From: Nocardioides sp. REDSEA-S33_B3
Lineage (GTDB): Bacteria > Actinomycetota > Actinomycetes > Propionibacteriales > Nocardioidaceae
NCBI GenBank assembly: GCA_001627335.1
Contig: LUPK01000054.1
Location: 1 to 64,000 of the forward strand
Reading direction: 5' to 3'
Length of the DNA: 64,000 nucleotides
Shown one piece after another: positions 17,199-25,741 of the stretch; the stretch's first letter is position 1, and each line of letters starts with the position of its first letter. Both the position numbers and the translations under genes were made by a program. Under the pieces are notes generated by a model. That model made no database searches, had not been told where the DNA came from, and saw nothing but the letters and a program-made list of their open reading frames with translations.

Positions 17199-18920
17199 TC
17201 AGCGGTAGCCGTAGGTGCGGTCGATCTGCTCCCAGTAGCCGCGCGTCCAGTCCGCCACGGTGGCGGCGTCGGCCTGGTGGGCGGCGGGGGCCGGCTCCTG
17301 GCATCCCGCACCGGAGCAGTCGCGCAGTCGCTGCCAGGCCTTCTCGAGGTCCTCGCGCACCTGGCGGTGCTGCTTCGAGCGCCAGAGGTTGTGGTGCTGC
17401 AGGGGGTCCTCGACCAGGTCGTAGAGCTCCCCGAAGCCGTCGCGGTACAGCGTCATCGACCACCTCGCCGTGCGCAGGCCGATCGAGGAGCGCTTCCCGA
17501 AGGCGGCACTGCGACCGCCGGCGGTGTGCGTGGCCTCGGTGAGGACCGGGACGGACCACCCGGTGTCCCCGTCGACCAGAGACGCCAGGAAGGACGCGCC
17601 GTCCGCCTTCCGCGGCGCCTTCGCGTCGGCGAGGTCGAGGATCGTCGCCGTCAGGTCGGGGGTGTCGACCGGGTCGTAACGGCGGTGACCGCCGTCGCCG
17701 CGACCGCGCATGCCGGGACCGGTGACCAGGAGCGGGACGCGCAGCGAGGGCTCGTAGGCCCATACCTTGCCGGTGCGGAAGCGGTGCTCGCCCTGCAGCA
17801 GGCCGTTGTCGGAGGTGAAGACCAGGACGGTCCGCTCCCACTCGTCGTCCGCCTTGAGCCGACGGACCAGGCGCGAGACCTCCTTGTCCATCACCCACAC
17901 CGACTCCGCGCGCTGCCGGGCCGCCTCGCGCATGGCCGCGAGGTCGCGGCCGGTCATCGCCGGCATGCGTCGCACGGCCCTGGGCTTGTCGGAGACGTCG
18001 CCCTCCGTCGGCGACCCGGTCCTGGCGATGCCGGGTGCCCGGTCGATCACGTCGTCGAAGCGGCCACGGTGGCGCGGTGGGACGTACGGCGTCGGGAAGC
18101 GGTGCTCGAAGCCGTCGGCGTCGCGCCAGGAGGCCGGGTCGTCGTCGTCGCGGGGCGCCCCGTGGTGGGGGGCGATGTGGTTGACGTAGAGGAGGAAGGG
18201 GCGACCGCTGCGTGCCCGCCGCTCGGCGAACCGGCCGGCCATCTGCGCGGAGAGGGAGCCGATGACCTCGGTGGAGTACTGACCGCGGTAGCGGTTGTCG
18301 ATGCGCCCGTCGTGGTTGAACGCGATGTCGGTGTAGACGTAGGTCCCGCCGTGGAAGCCGGCGTTCCCGGGGTTCTCCACCGCACCGCGCCACTCGTCCC
18401 AGCCCCGGGGCACGTAGCGGTGCGAGGGCTGGCCGCTGACCTTCGACCGGTCCAGGCCGTAGCGGTTGAGGTACTTGCCGAGGAAGCCCGTGCGGTAGCC
18501 GGCTGCCTGCAGGGACGTCGCCACCGTCCGCGAGTCGTCGAAGGCGCCGTAGCCGTAGGGCGGCTCGTGCCAGTAGACCCCGTGGTTGTGGGCGTGCTGG
18601 CCGGTCAGGAAGGTGGCGCGCGCCGGGCAGCACAGCGGGTACGGCGCGAAGGAGTTCTCGAAGGAGATCCCGGTGCGGGCGAACATCCGCCGCGTGCGTG
18701 GCATCCACTGCAGGTCGTCGACGCGCAGGTCGTCGGCCATCACGACCACGATGTTGGGACGCTCGTCCCGTTCTGGCGCCCGGCCCGCAAGACCCGGGAA
18801 CGCCGCAGGTGCCGCAGCGGCCGCGCGCGGCGCCGGGCCGGCCGGCGTCGCCGGCGCGGACCAGAGGGTCAGGCAGGCGGCCAGGAGCAGGGGAGCGGCG
18901 AGCGCGCGCGGACGGGGCAC
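17199..18920 (-). CDS. Secreted arylsulfatase-type sulfatase
   Basis: A 573-residue formylglycine-dependent sulfatase. A signal peptide with an Ala-rich core spans about residues 1-35. The metal-binding start NIVVVMADDLR and the sulfatase signature CCPARATFLTGQ follow; the first Cys would become formylglycine (C-x-P-x-R). Later come the metal motif VFTSDNGLLQGEHR and PLLVTGPGM. Overall it resembles the N-acetylglucosamine-6-sulfatase-like group, but the substrate is not known. Maturation needs a formylglycine-generating enzyme, and none is in this window. It may be co-transcribed with cpdA downstream. Confidence 0.88.
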   Translation of the reverse strand: MPRPRALAAPLLLAACLTLWSAPATPAGPAPRAAAAAPAAFPGLAGRAPERDERPNIVVVMADDLRVDDLQWMPRTRRMFARTGISFENSFAPYPLCCPARATFLTGQHAHNHGVYWHEPPYGYGAFDDSRTVATSLQAAGYRTGFLGKYLNRYGLDRSKVSGQPSHRYVPRGWDEWRGAVENPGNAGFHGGTYVYTDIAFNHDGRIDNRYRGQYSTEVIGSLSAQMAGRFAERRARSGRPFLLYVNHIAPHHGAPRDDDDPASWRDADGFEHRFPTPYVPPRHRGRFDDVIDRAPGIARTGSPTEGDVSDKPRAVRRMPAMTGRDLAAMREAARQRAESVWVMDKEVSRLVRRLKADDEWERTVLVFTSDNGLLQGEHRFRTGKVWAYEPSLRVPLLVTGPGMRGRGDGGHRRYDPVDTPDLTATILDLADAKAPRKADGASFLASLVDGDTGWSVPVLTEATHTAGGRSAAFGKRSSIGLRTARWSMTLYRDGFGELYDLVEDPLQHHNLWRSKQHRQVREDLEKAWQRLRDCSGAGCQEPAPAAHQADAATVADWTRGYWEQIDRTYGYR

Positions 18921-19011
18921 GACCGCACGCTAACCCGGTTCTTCACCTCGGAGGGCGACCCGGCCGACGCGAGCGAATTCGGCGCGACCCATGCAGCGGC
19001 CGGGAGCCGCC

Positions 19012-19479
19012 TCAGACCCGGGTCAAGCGGAAGACGGGGATCAGCCGGTCGGTGCGCTCCTCGTACTTGGCGTAGTTGGGCCAGGTGCGCAGCATCGTCC
19101 GCCACGCTGCGGCGCGCGCGTCGCCCTCGAGCTCCTCGGCGCGGACCGCGGTCTCGAGCTTCCCGTAGCGGATGTGCGCGGTGTCGGCCGCACGCAGGTT
19201 GAACACCCACACCGGCATCTTCGGGCCGCCGAAGTAGGAGCCCGCGATCAGCCAGGTGTCGCCGTCGGGCACGCACAGCAGCGGCGTGCTGCGCGGGATG
19301 CCGCTCTTGCGGCCCACGACGGTGAGCATCAGGTTTGGGAGCCCGGCGATGTCGAGCACGCTGACCCGGCCGCGTGAGGCCTTCTGCAGGTTGGTGTCGA
19401 CCCAGACGATCTGCGGCAGCAGCTTCGGCATCCACTCGATGGAGCCGATCTTCACGGCAAGGGGAGTCAGCAGGCCCAT
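19012..19479 (-). CDS. DDN-family deazaflavin (F420)-dependent nitroreductase-like protein
   Basis: A 155-residue protein of the split-barrel DUF385/DDN family, whose members bind coenzyme F420 and reduce quinones or nitro compounds. The family core is visible as TVVGRKSGIPRSTPLLCVPDGDTWLIAGSYFGG followed by PVWVFNLRA. The C-terminal TWPNYAKYEERTDRLIPVFRLTR matches members of the family. No signal peptide is present, but the amphipathic N-terminus could lie on the membrane as in DDN. It stands alone, divergent from the mannosyltransferase gene. The substrate is unknown. Confidence 0.82.
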   Translation of the reverse strand: MGLLTPLAVKIGSIEWMPKLLPQIVWVDTNLQKASRGRVSVLDIAGLPNLMLTVVGRKSGIPRSTPLLCVPDGDTWLIAGSYFGGPKMPVWVFNLRAADTAHIRYGKLETAVRAEELEGDARAAAWRTMLRTWPNYAKYEERTDRLIPVFRLTRV

Positions 19480-19594
19480 GGCCGAAATCTAGAACAGGTT
19501 CCGCCGCGCGTGCTCACCGCCCGTTCATCCGGACGCCGTCGACCTGCCGCCTGCTCGCCCTCGGTACGCCGACGGGCCGGCCTAGGTTCCGCTC

Positions 19595-21166
19595 GTGCTG
19601 TCTCGCGGCCTGCTCGGAAGCGTCCTGGTCCTCCTCGGGGGCCTGGTCGTCTCGACGCTCCCGCGCAGCGCGCCGATCCTGGAGGTGGAGGCGCTCGCGG
19701 ACCTGCGGGGCGCCGAGGCGGGGCGGATGCTCGGGCTCGCCGTCGTCCTGACCGGGCTCGGCCTGCTGGCCGCGGCCTGGCTGCGGCTGTGCCGCGAGGT
19801 CGGGACCGCGCGGGGCGCCGAGCGTGAGGAGGCCGTCGGGCTGGTCCGGTTCGCCACGGTGCTGTGGTCGGCGCCCCTGGTGCTCGCGCCGCCGCTGTTC
19901 TCCCGCGACGGCTGGTCCTACGCCGCCCAGGGGGCGATGACGCACCTGGGGATCTCGCCCTACGAGCACGGGCCGTCGGTCCTCTCCGGCCCCGTGGTCC
20001 AGGCCGTCGACCCGCGCTGGATGGACACCATCACGCCCTACGGCCCGGTGCCGCTCGTGGTGGGCGACCAGCTGGCCGGCCTCACCGGCAACCCCTGGAT
20101 GCTCGTGATCGGGCACCGGGTGCTGGCCCTGGTCGGTCTCGCGCTGCTCGCCTGGGCCGTGCCCCGGCTCGCCACCTGGACCGGCGTCGATCCCGCGCTC
20201 GCCTCCGCCCTGGTCGTCGCCTCCCCGTTGATGCTCGCCAACGGCGTCGGCGGGCTGCACAACGACCTGCTGATGGCCGGCCTGATGGCGGCCGCGCTCG
20301 TGGTCGCCGTCGAGCACGGCTGGGCCTGGGGCGCCGTGCTCGGGGGCACCGCCGCCGCCGTCAAGGCGCCCGGCGGCCTTGTCTGCGTCGCCGTGGCCCT
20401 CGTGGGGCTCCCGGCCGCGGCCACCTTCACCGATCGGGTACGCCGGTTGGCCGGCGTGGCCGGGGTCAGCCTCGGGTGGCTCGTGGGGCTCGGCCTGGTC
20501 ACCGGGGTCGGTGCCGGCTGGGTCGCCGGCCTGGCCGTCCCCGGCACGGTCAACACGCCGCTCTCGGTCACCACGCTGACCGGCGGCACCCTCGACTGGG
20601 TCGCTGGCCTGCTGGGGCTCGGCCTGGCCCCGGCCACGCTGCTCGGCGTCGTACGCACCCTGGGGTCGGGGGTGATGCTCGGCCTGCTGGTCTGGGCCGC
20701 GCTGCGCCGACCCACCGGCGACCGGGCCTCCGCGGTCGGCACCGCCGCCCTGCTGATGGGCGGGCTCGTGGTGCTCAGCCCGGTGGTGCACCTGTGGTAC
20801 CTGCTGTGGGTGGTGCCGTTCGTCGCCACCCTGCGGCTCTCGCGCCTCGCCGTCACGGCGCTGGTCGCGGTCAGCGTGATCGCCGGGCTGGTCGCCCCGA
20901 TGGACTCCTCGCTGCACGGCGCCTACTACGCGATCGTGCTCGGCTCGATGATCGTGGCGATCCTCGCGCCGGTGCTGCTGTGGACCAGGGGCGCCCGCGA
21001 GCGGGTGGAGCGGATCGCGGCCGCCCACCTGCCGGGCCTGGCCGACCTGGTGCCGGAGCCGCCGCGCGCCACCCCGGCGTCGGCCCGGGTGCCGGCGCAG
21101 GTGCCCGTGCCCCGCCGGCCGCTCCAGGCCGCCGAGCTCAGCGGGCTGCTTCGATCCTTCCGGTGA
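19595..21166 (+). CDS. mptB: MptB-like polyprenol-phosphomannose alpha-1,6-mannosyltransferase
   Basis: A 523-residue polytopic GT-C glycosyltransferase with about 12-13 membrane segments, similar to MptB, which extends the mannan core of lipomannan using polyprenyl-phosphate mannose. The catalytic loop SRDGWSYAAQGAMTHLGISPYEHGP (about residues 105-129) is the family landmark, and the Asp there is the likely base. GLHNDLLMAGLM and SPVVHLWYLLWVVPF are further conserved stretches. GTG 19595 is the start. The Pro-rich tail is cytoplasmic. The last 29 bp overlap the convergent fahA gene. Donor and acceptor are inferred from the family. Confidence 0.8.
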   Translation: MLSRGLLGSVLVLLGGLVVSTLPRSAPILEVEALADLRGAEAGRMLGLAVVLTGLGLLAAAWLRLCREVGTARGAEREEAVGLVRFATVLWSAPLVLAPPLFSRDGWSYAAQGAMTHLGISPYEHGPSVLSGPVVQAVDPRWMDTITPYGPVPLVVGDQLAGLTGNPWMLVIGHRVLALVGLALLAWAVPRLATWTGVDPALASALVVASPLMLANGVGGLHNDLLMAGLMAAALVVAVEHGWAWGAVLGGTAAAVKAPGGLVCVAVALVGLPAAATFTDRVRRLAGVAGVSLGWLVGLGLVTGVGAGWVAGLAVPGTVNTPLSVTTLTGGTLDWVAGLLGLGLAPATLLGVVRTLGSGVMLGLLVWAALRRPTGDRASAVGTAALLMGGLVVLSPVVHLWYLLWVVPFVATLRLSRLAVTALVAVSVIAGLVAPMDSSLHGAYYAIVLGSMIVAILAPVLLWTRGARERVERIAAAHLPGLADLVPEPPRATPASARVPAQVPVPRRPLQAAELSGLLRSFR

Positions 21167-22283
21167 CCTCGCCCAGGCTCAGTCGTCCCCCGGACGTGGA
21201 CGGGGCGGAGTAGCGCAGCACCACCTCGTCGCCGTCCTCGAGGAACCGCTCGCCCTTCCACAGCTCGATGAACGACCCCTCCTGCCCGTGCTCGGGGCCG
21301 CTGATCGTGCCGCTGGCGAACAGGTCCCCGGTGCGCACGCTGGCGCCGTTGACGGTCATGTGCGCGAGCATCTGGCCGGGAGACCAGTAGGTCGAGGAGT
21401 ACGTCGGCCGGCTGACGACCTCGCCGTTGAGCTCGACCTCCACGTCGATGTCGAGGCCGCGCGTGCGGCCCGGCTCGAGGTAGGCCGCGGGCTCCGGGTC
21501 CTGACCGGGCAGGTCGCACCATGCCGCGTCCAGCGCGGCGAGCGGGGTGACCCAGCAGCTGATCGAGGTGGCGAAGGACTTGCCGAGGAAGGGCCCGAGC
21601 GGGACGTACTCGTAGGCCTGCACGTCGCGCGCCGACCAGTCGTTGAGGCCGACGACGCCGAAGACGTGGTCGGCCAGCCCGGCGGCGGGCACCCGGGTGC
21701 CGATCGCCGACGGGGCGCCGACGACGAAGCCGAGCTCGGCCTCGATGTCGAGGCGGCGGGTGGGGCCGAAGGACGGTGGTTGCGGACCCTCGGTGGTCGA
21801 GCCTGTCGAGACCGGGCGCAAGCCGGACGGGCGCACCACCGGGGTGCCGCTGGGCACGACCGTGCCGGCGCGGCCGTGGTAGCCGACGGGCAGGTGCTTC
21901 CAGTTCGGCAGCAGCGGCTCGGAGTCGGGGCGGAACATCCGGCCCAGGTTGGTCGCGTGGTGCTCGGAGGCGTAGAAGTCGACGTAGTCGGCGACCTCGA
22001 ACGGCAGGTGCATCACCACGTTCGAGAGCGGGATGCCCGGCAGGTCGGGGGCCAGGTCGAGGACCTGCTCGCGCAGCTGGCGCCACGTCGAGGGGCCGCG
22101 CTCCATCAGCGGGTTGAGCGAGGTCGCGGCCAGCTCGGGGCGGCCGGTTGCGGTGGCCAGGTCGAGGACCTCGTCGCCGCGGCGCACCCCGATCCGGCGC
22201 GGGCCGCCGTCGACGGAGAAGACGCCGTAGGGCAGGTGGTCCAGCCCGAAGCCGTGAGCGTGCTCGTGCGTCGAGGGGGTCAC
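21138..22283 (-). CDS. fahA: Fumarylacetoacetase
   Basis: A 381-residue fumarylacetoacetate hydrolase, the last step of homogentisate breakdown, giving fumarate and acetoacetate. Visible are the N-terminal FAA domain (GFGLDHLPYGVFSV), the catalytic-site region DFYASEHHATN, the metal ligands in the LDIEAELGFVVG region, NDWSARDVQAYEYVPLGPFLGKSF, and the C-terminal GTISGPEHGQEGSFIEL. GTG 22283 is the start; it overlaps the upstream gene by 4 nt. A repeat-like segment encodes extra residues (about 157-164, PVSTGSTTEG) in the loop before PPSFGP. The end overlaps the mptB-like gene by 29 bp. Confidence 0.93.
   Translation of the reverse strand: MTPSTHEHAHGFGLDHLPYGVFSVDGGPRRIGVRRGDEVLDLATATGRPELAATSLNPLMERGPSTWRQLREQVLDLAPDLPGIPLSNVVMHLPFEVADYVDFYASEHHATNLGRMFRPDSEPLLPNWKHLPVGYHGRAGTVVPSGTPVVRPSGLRPVSTGSTTEGPQPPSFGPTRRLDIEAELGFVVGAPSAIGTRVPAAGLADHVFGVVGLNDWSARDVQAYEYVPLGPFLGKSFATSISCWVTPLAALDAAWCDLPGQDPEPAAYLEPGRTRGLDIDVEVELNGEVVSRPTYSSTYWSPGQMLAHMTVNGASVRTGDLFASGTISGPEHGQEGSFIELWKGERFLEDGDEVVLRYSAPSTSGGRLSLGEVTGRIEAAR
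21792..21813. repeat. Repeat-like segment inside fahA
   Basis: The top strand reads GGTGGTCGAGCCTGTCGAG followed by ACC. This matches, as far as I recall, a short element widespread between genes of high-GC actinobacteria. Here it lies inside the coding frame and is read as STGSTTEG. Its identity as a dispersed element cannot be proven from one copy. Confidence 0.5.
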
Positions 22284-23125
22284 AGCGACACCAGCTCCCG
22301 GAGGTCGGCCATCGGCTCGTCCACGCTGCACGAGCCGAAGGAGGTGAACCACCGCCGGGCGCCGGCGAGGTCGAGGGTGAGCAGGTCAGCGGGGTCGTCC
22401 CGGCGCAGGGTGGACACCACGTCGTCGGGGGAGCCGCCGTCGAAGGCGACCCGGGTAGCGGCCAGGAGGGTCAGGAAGCCGTGGTGCGCGCAGCCGTCGG
22501 CGTCGACGTGCGGCAGCGCACGGTGCAGGCCCGCGGTGCACTTGAAGGGCAGCTCGCGGTCGAGCGCCGCGTCGATCCAGGCGGCCAGCCGCTCGGGGGT
22601 CGGGAAGGCGTCGGGGTCGAGCCCGCCGGTGCGGAGCTTGAGTCGCAGCTCGGCGGCGGCCACCTCGTCGGCGGCGGCCAGCCAGGAGTACGCCGGGTCG
22701 ACGGCGGGCAGCTCCACGAAGACCGGGGTGTCCTCGTCGAGGACACCCTCGCCGCGGGCGGCGTCGACGGCCGCCACGACGCGACGGGCGTTGCCGGCCG
22801 GGTCGTCGACGTCGCGCAGCGCGACCTCGAGCCCGGCCACGGGCAGTCCACGGCGCTGGCACAGCTGCGCCGGCCCGTGGACCTGGCCGGCGCCCCCGGT
22901 CAGCACGACGGAGACCGGGGTGCCCTCGGGCACCTGCGGCAGGTCGGTGTCGCGGACCACGAGGGAGCGGACCAGCCGCGCGGCCGGGCCGGCGCGGTCG
23001 GCGTACGCCGTGAGGGCGGCGTCGAGGGGCGCGTCGCCGGGCGGGAAGGTGGCCGCATCGTCGACCAGCCCGACCCAGAACGGGTCGGCCGAGGACGCGG
23101 AGAACGGTTCCGTGAAGGTGCTCAC
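22280..23125 (-). CDS. Conserved protein of unknown function in the homogentisate module
   Basis: A 281-residue soluble protein I do not recognise. It sits between hmgA (divergent) and fahA, whose start it overlaps by 4 nt, so the two are probably made together. It has no signal peptide or membrane segment. The sequence alternates short strands and helices (WVGLVDDAATFPPGDAPLD; PVSVVLTGGAGQVHG; TPVFVELPA; LRLKLRTGGLDPDAFPTPERLAAWID; ELPFKCTAGLHRALPH), a pattern that fits a TIM-barrel-like fold. A KxT-x-GLHRAxPH stretch with paired His, near residues 193-205, looks like an active site. The module lacks a recognisable maleylacetoacetate isomerase, so this protein is a candidate for that step or a related one. 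That is a guess from position. Confidence 0.75.
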   Translation of the reverse strand: MSTFTEPFSASSADPFWVGLVDDAATFPPGDAPLDAALTAYADRAGPAARLVRSLVVRDTDLPQVPEGTPVSVVLTGGAGQVHGPAQLCQRRGLPVAGLEVALRDVDDPAGNARRVVAAVDAARGEGVLDEDTPVFVELPAVDPAYSWLAAADEVAAAELRLKLRTGGLDPDAFPTPERLAAWIDAALDRELPFKCTAGLHRALPHVDADGCAHHGFLTLLAATRVAFDGGSPDDVVSTLRRDDPADLLTLDLAGARRWFTSFGSCSVDEPMADLRELVSL

Positions 23126-23192
23126 GGGGCTACTGTAACGGTCACATAGTGAGGCGATGCGTCCGATAAGCGGACGCGTCGGAGAGGGAGCG
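23126..23192. promoter_or_regulatory. hmgA promoter region with inverted repeat
   Basis: GCGTCCG at 23159-23165 and CGGACGC at 23171-23177 form a perfect 7-bp inverted repeat with a 5-nt loop, just before the hmgA ribosome site (GAGAGGGAG). A CATAGT -10-like element precedes it. It could be an operator or a leader hairpin. No regulator gene is adjacent apart from the ROK gene beyond hmgA. Confidence 0.45.
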
Positions 23193-24368
23193 ATGGCCTA
23201 CTACCGCAGTGTGGGAGACGTCCCGCCGACCCGCCACACCCAGCACCGCGACCCCGAGGAGCGCCTCTACCGCGAGGAGCTGATGGGGGAGGAGGGCTTC
23301 TCCTCCGACTCCTCGCTGCTCTACCACCGCGGGGTGCCCTCGGCGATCGTGGCGAGCGAGGTGTGGGAGCTGCCCGACCAGTCGCGCACCCCCAACCACC
23401 CGCTCGCCCCGCGACACCTGCGGCTGCACGACCTCGAGACGGGCCCCGACGCGGTCACGGGGCGACGCGTGGTGCTGGCCAACCACGACGTGCGGATCTC
23501 CTACGTCGTCACCGGCACCGAGCCGAGCGCCTACTACCGCGACGCGATCGGTGACGAGTGCGTCTTCGTCGAGTCCGGCTCGGGCGTCGTCGAGACCGTC
23601 TTCGGCGTGGTGGCCTACCGGGCCGGGGACTTCGTGGTCATCCCGCGCGCGACCACCCACCGGTGGGTGCCGGCCGAGCCGTCGCGGCTCTACGCCACCG
23701 AGGCCAGCAGCCACATCGCGCCGCCCAAGCGCTACCTCTCGAAGTTCGGCCAGCTGCTCGAGCACGCGCCCTACTGCGAGCGCGACCTGCACGGCCCCAC
23801 CGCCCCGCTGCTCCAGGAGGGCGACGACGTGGAGGTGCTGGTCAAGCACCGCACCTCGGCGGGCAGCGTCGGCACCCGGATGGTCTACGCCACGCACCCG
23901 TTGGACGTCGTCGGCTGGGACGGCTGCCTCTACCCCTACACGCTCAACATCGACGACTACATGCCGATCACCGGCAAGGTGCACCAGCCGCCGCCGGTGC
24001 ACCAGGTCTTCGAGGGCTGGAACTTCGTCATCTGCGCGTTCCTGCCGCGCAAGGTCGACTACCACCCGCTGGCCGTGCCCGTGCCCTACTACCACTCCAA
24101 CGTCGACAGCGACGAGGTGATGTTCTACGTCGCCGGCGACTACGAGGCGCGCAAGGGGTCCGGCATCGGGCTCGGCTCCATCTCGCTGCACCCCGGCGGT
24201 CATGCCCACGGCCCGCAGCCGTCGGCGATCGAGGCGTCCCTGGGTGCCGAGCGCTTCGAGGAGACCGCGGTCATGGTCGACACCTTCGCCCCGCTCGAGC
24301 TCGGCGAGGGCGGGCTCGCCGTCGAGGACCCGACGTACGCCACCAGCTGGGCAAGGGACCGCGGCTGA
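23193..24368 (+). CDS. hmgA: Homogentisate 1,2-dioxygenase
   Basis: A 391-residue cupin-fold Fe(II) dioxygenase that opens the homogentisate ring to maleylacetoacetate in tyrosine and phenylalanine breakdown. The iron-binding and active-site region is visible as GKVHQPPPVHQVFEGWNFV and PYYHSNVDSDEVMFYV (His and Glu ligands), then HPGGHAHGPQPS. It is shorter than the roughly 430-residue proteobacterial enzyme but normal for actinobacteria. ATG 23193 with GAGAGGGAG upstream is chosen over the in-frame ATG 23157. It is divergent from the orf281-fahA pair, with 67 bp between the starts. Confidence 0.92.
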   Translation: MAYYRSVGDVPPTRHTQHRDPEERLYREELMGEEGFSSDSSLLYHRGVPSAIVASEVWELPDQSRTPNHPLAPRHLRLHDLETGPDAVTGRRVVLANHDVRISYVVTGTEPSAYYRDAIGDECVFVESGSGVVETVFGVVAYRAGDFVVIPRATTHRWVPAEPSRLYATEASSHIAPPKRYLSKFGQLLEHAPYCERDLHGPTAPLLQEGDDVEVLVKHRTSAGSVGTRMVYATHPLDVVGWDGCLYPYTLNIDDYMPITGKVHQPPPVHQVFEGWNFVICAFLPRKVDYHPLAVPVPYYHSNVDSDEVMFYVAGDYEARKGSGIGLGSISLHPGGHAHGPQPSAIEASLGAERFEETAVMVDTFAPLELGEGGLAVEDPTYATSWARDRG

Positions 24369-24434
24369 CCGAGGAACGAGGTCGGCCGCGTCGTCCCGCA
24401 CGTCGAGCGAGTTCGCGACCGAGGGACGAGGTCG
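24367..24434. repeat. Imperfect direct repeat in the hmgA-ROK gap
   Basis: Two 18-bp copies (24367-24384 and 24417-24434) start GACCGAGG and end ACGAGGTCG, differing at one base, 50 bp apart. They lie between the convergent hmgA and ROK genes, whose gap is 120 bp. A GGTCGAGACC-like stretch follows. It looks like a decayed dispersed element. I see no gene in the gap. Confidence 0.55.
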
Positions 24435-24488
24435 CGACGGCGGGTCGAGACCGGTGCGTGGCTCTGCGAGACCGGCTGCGACGTCGCG

Positions 24489-25658
24489 TCAGCCCCTCAG
24501 CAGCGCGTTGACCGCCCCGGGGTCCAGGGCGCGGTCGATGGCGAGCGCGGCGCAGCCGTGCAGACCGGCGGCCTCGCCGTGGGTGGCCGGCAGGAACCGC
24601 AGGTCGCGCACGGCCCCGGGGTGGGCGCGGGCGTAGAGGGACTCACGCACGCCGGCGGTGTAGAGGTCGAAGGCGTTGCCCATGTCGCCGCCGACGACGA
24701 CGGCGCCGGGGTGCAGCAGGTTGACGGCGACGGCGAGCACCTCGCCGAGCTGGCGACCGGCACCGCGCAGCAGCCGCCGTGCCGTCGGGTCGCCGGCGAG
24801 GGCGGTGGCGACGAGATCGCGCACGTGCCGCACGTCCGAGCGACCGTCCTCCTGCAGGGCGGCGACCAGGGCCCAGCCCCCGGCCACCGTCTCCAGGCAA
24901 CCGGTGGCGCCGCAGCGGCAGGGCAGGTCGCCCGCGGCGTCGACCCGGGTGTGGCCGAGCTCGCCGGTGGTCCCACGGCCCTCGCCGACCAGACGTCCGT
25001 CCGCGACGACCCCCAGGGCCAGGCCGGTGGAGGCCTTGACGACGAGCATCGTCTCGGCGGGCGGCACCTGGCCGAAGAGCTCGGAGCGGGTGAGCGCGGC
25101 AGTGTCGTTGTCGACGTGCACCGGGGCCTCGGTGACCGGGCGCAGGAACGCGGAGAGGTCGACGCCGTCCCAGCCCCGCAGCACCGGGGCGTCCACGCTG
25201 CAGCACTTCTCGGGATCGACGCTGCCCGGCAGGCTGAGCCCGACCCCCGCGACGCGCGCCGGGGCCGTCGGCAGTGCCGAGAGCAGGGCGTCGAGCCGCT
25301 CGGCCACCGACGGCATCAGGTCGTCGGCGCGGGTGCCGGGCTCGTGGTCGCGGGTGTCGCCGCTGATCTCCCGGCCGGCGAGGTCGAACACCCCGACCTG
25401 GCTGCGGGAGCGCCCCACGGCGACGGCGAGCACGACCGCGGCGTCCGGGTTGAGCGCCAGTGAGCCGGCCGGGCGCCCGCCGGTGGAGGCGTGGTCACCG
25501 CCCTCCAGCAGCAGTCCGGCGTCGGTGAGGGCGGTGAGGCGTGCGGACACCGCGCCCCGGGACAGGCCGGTGAGGCGGGCCAGGTCGGACCGGGTGTCGG
25601 CGCGACCGGTGCGGACCAGGGTCAGCAGGCCGCCCGCGGAGGTGTCGGCGACGCTCAT
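24489..25658 (-). CDS. ROK family transcriptional regulator
   Basis: A 389-residue NagC/Mlc/XylR-type repressor. A winged helix spans about residues 10-60 (RSDLARLTGLSRGAVSARLTAL). It is followed by a sugar-kinase-like ROK domain with the nucleotide-fold start AVVLAVAVGRSRSQVGVFD, the GVGLSLPGSVD loop, HVDNDTAALTRSE and the zinc motif CRCGATGCLE. It is divergent from zwf-edd-eda with an 83-bp gap holding a spaced inverted repeat. It is therefore the likely repressor of the Entner-Doudoroff genes, released by a sugar or sugar acid. The ligand is unknown. Confidence 0.87.
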   Translation of the reverse strand: MSVADTSAGGLLTLVRTGRADTRSDLARLTGLSRGAVSARLTALTDAGLLLEGGDHASTGGRPAGSLALNPDAAVVLAVAVGRSRSQVGVFDLAGREISGDTRDHEPGTRADDLMPSVAERLDALLSALPTAPARVAGVGLSLPGSVDPEKCCSVDAPVLRGWDGVDLSAFLRPVTEAPVHVDNDTAALTRSELFGQVPPAETMLVVKASTGLALGVVADGRLVGEGRGTTGELGHTRVDAAGDLPCRCGATGCLETVAGGWALVAALQEDGRSDVRHVRDLVATALAGDPTARRLLRGAGRQLGEVLAVAVNLLHPGAVVVGGDMGNAFDLYTAGVRESLYARAHPGAVRDLRFLPATHGEAAGLHGCAALAIDRALDPGAVNALLRG

Positions 25659-25676
25659 GTCGGGGAGTGAAGCACA

Positions 25677-25725
25677 GACTTTTGTCAGAAACTAGCGAAA
25701 GAATGCTTGTATCGATCCAAAAGTC
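25677..25725. promoter_or_regulatory. Candidate ROK operator in the zwf promoter
   Basis: GACTTTTG (25677-25684) and CAAAAGTC (25718-25725) form a perfect 8-bp inverted repeat with 33 bp between the arms, in unusually AT-rich DNA between the divergent ROK and zwf starts. ROK operators are typically AT-rich inverted repeats. The wide spacing suggests two half-sites bound by a tetramer or a small loop. Confidence 0.5.
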
Positions 25726-25741
25726 CTGCGACCGTAGACGC

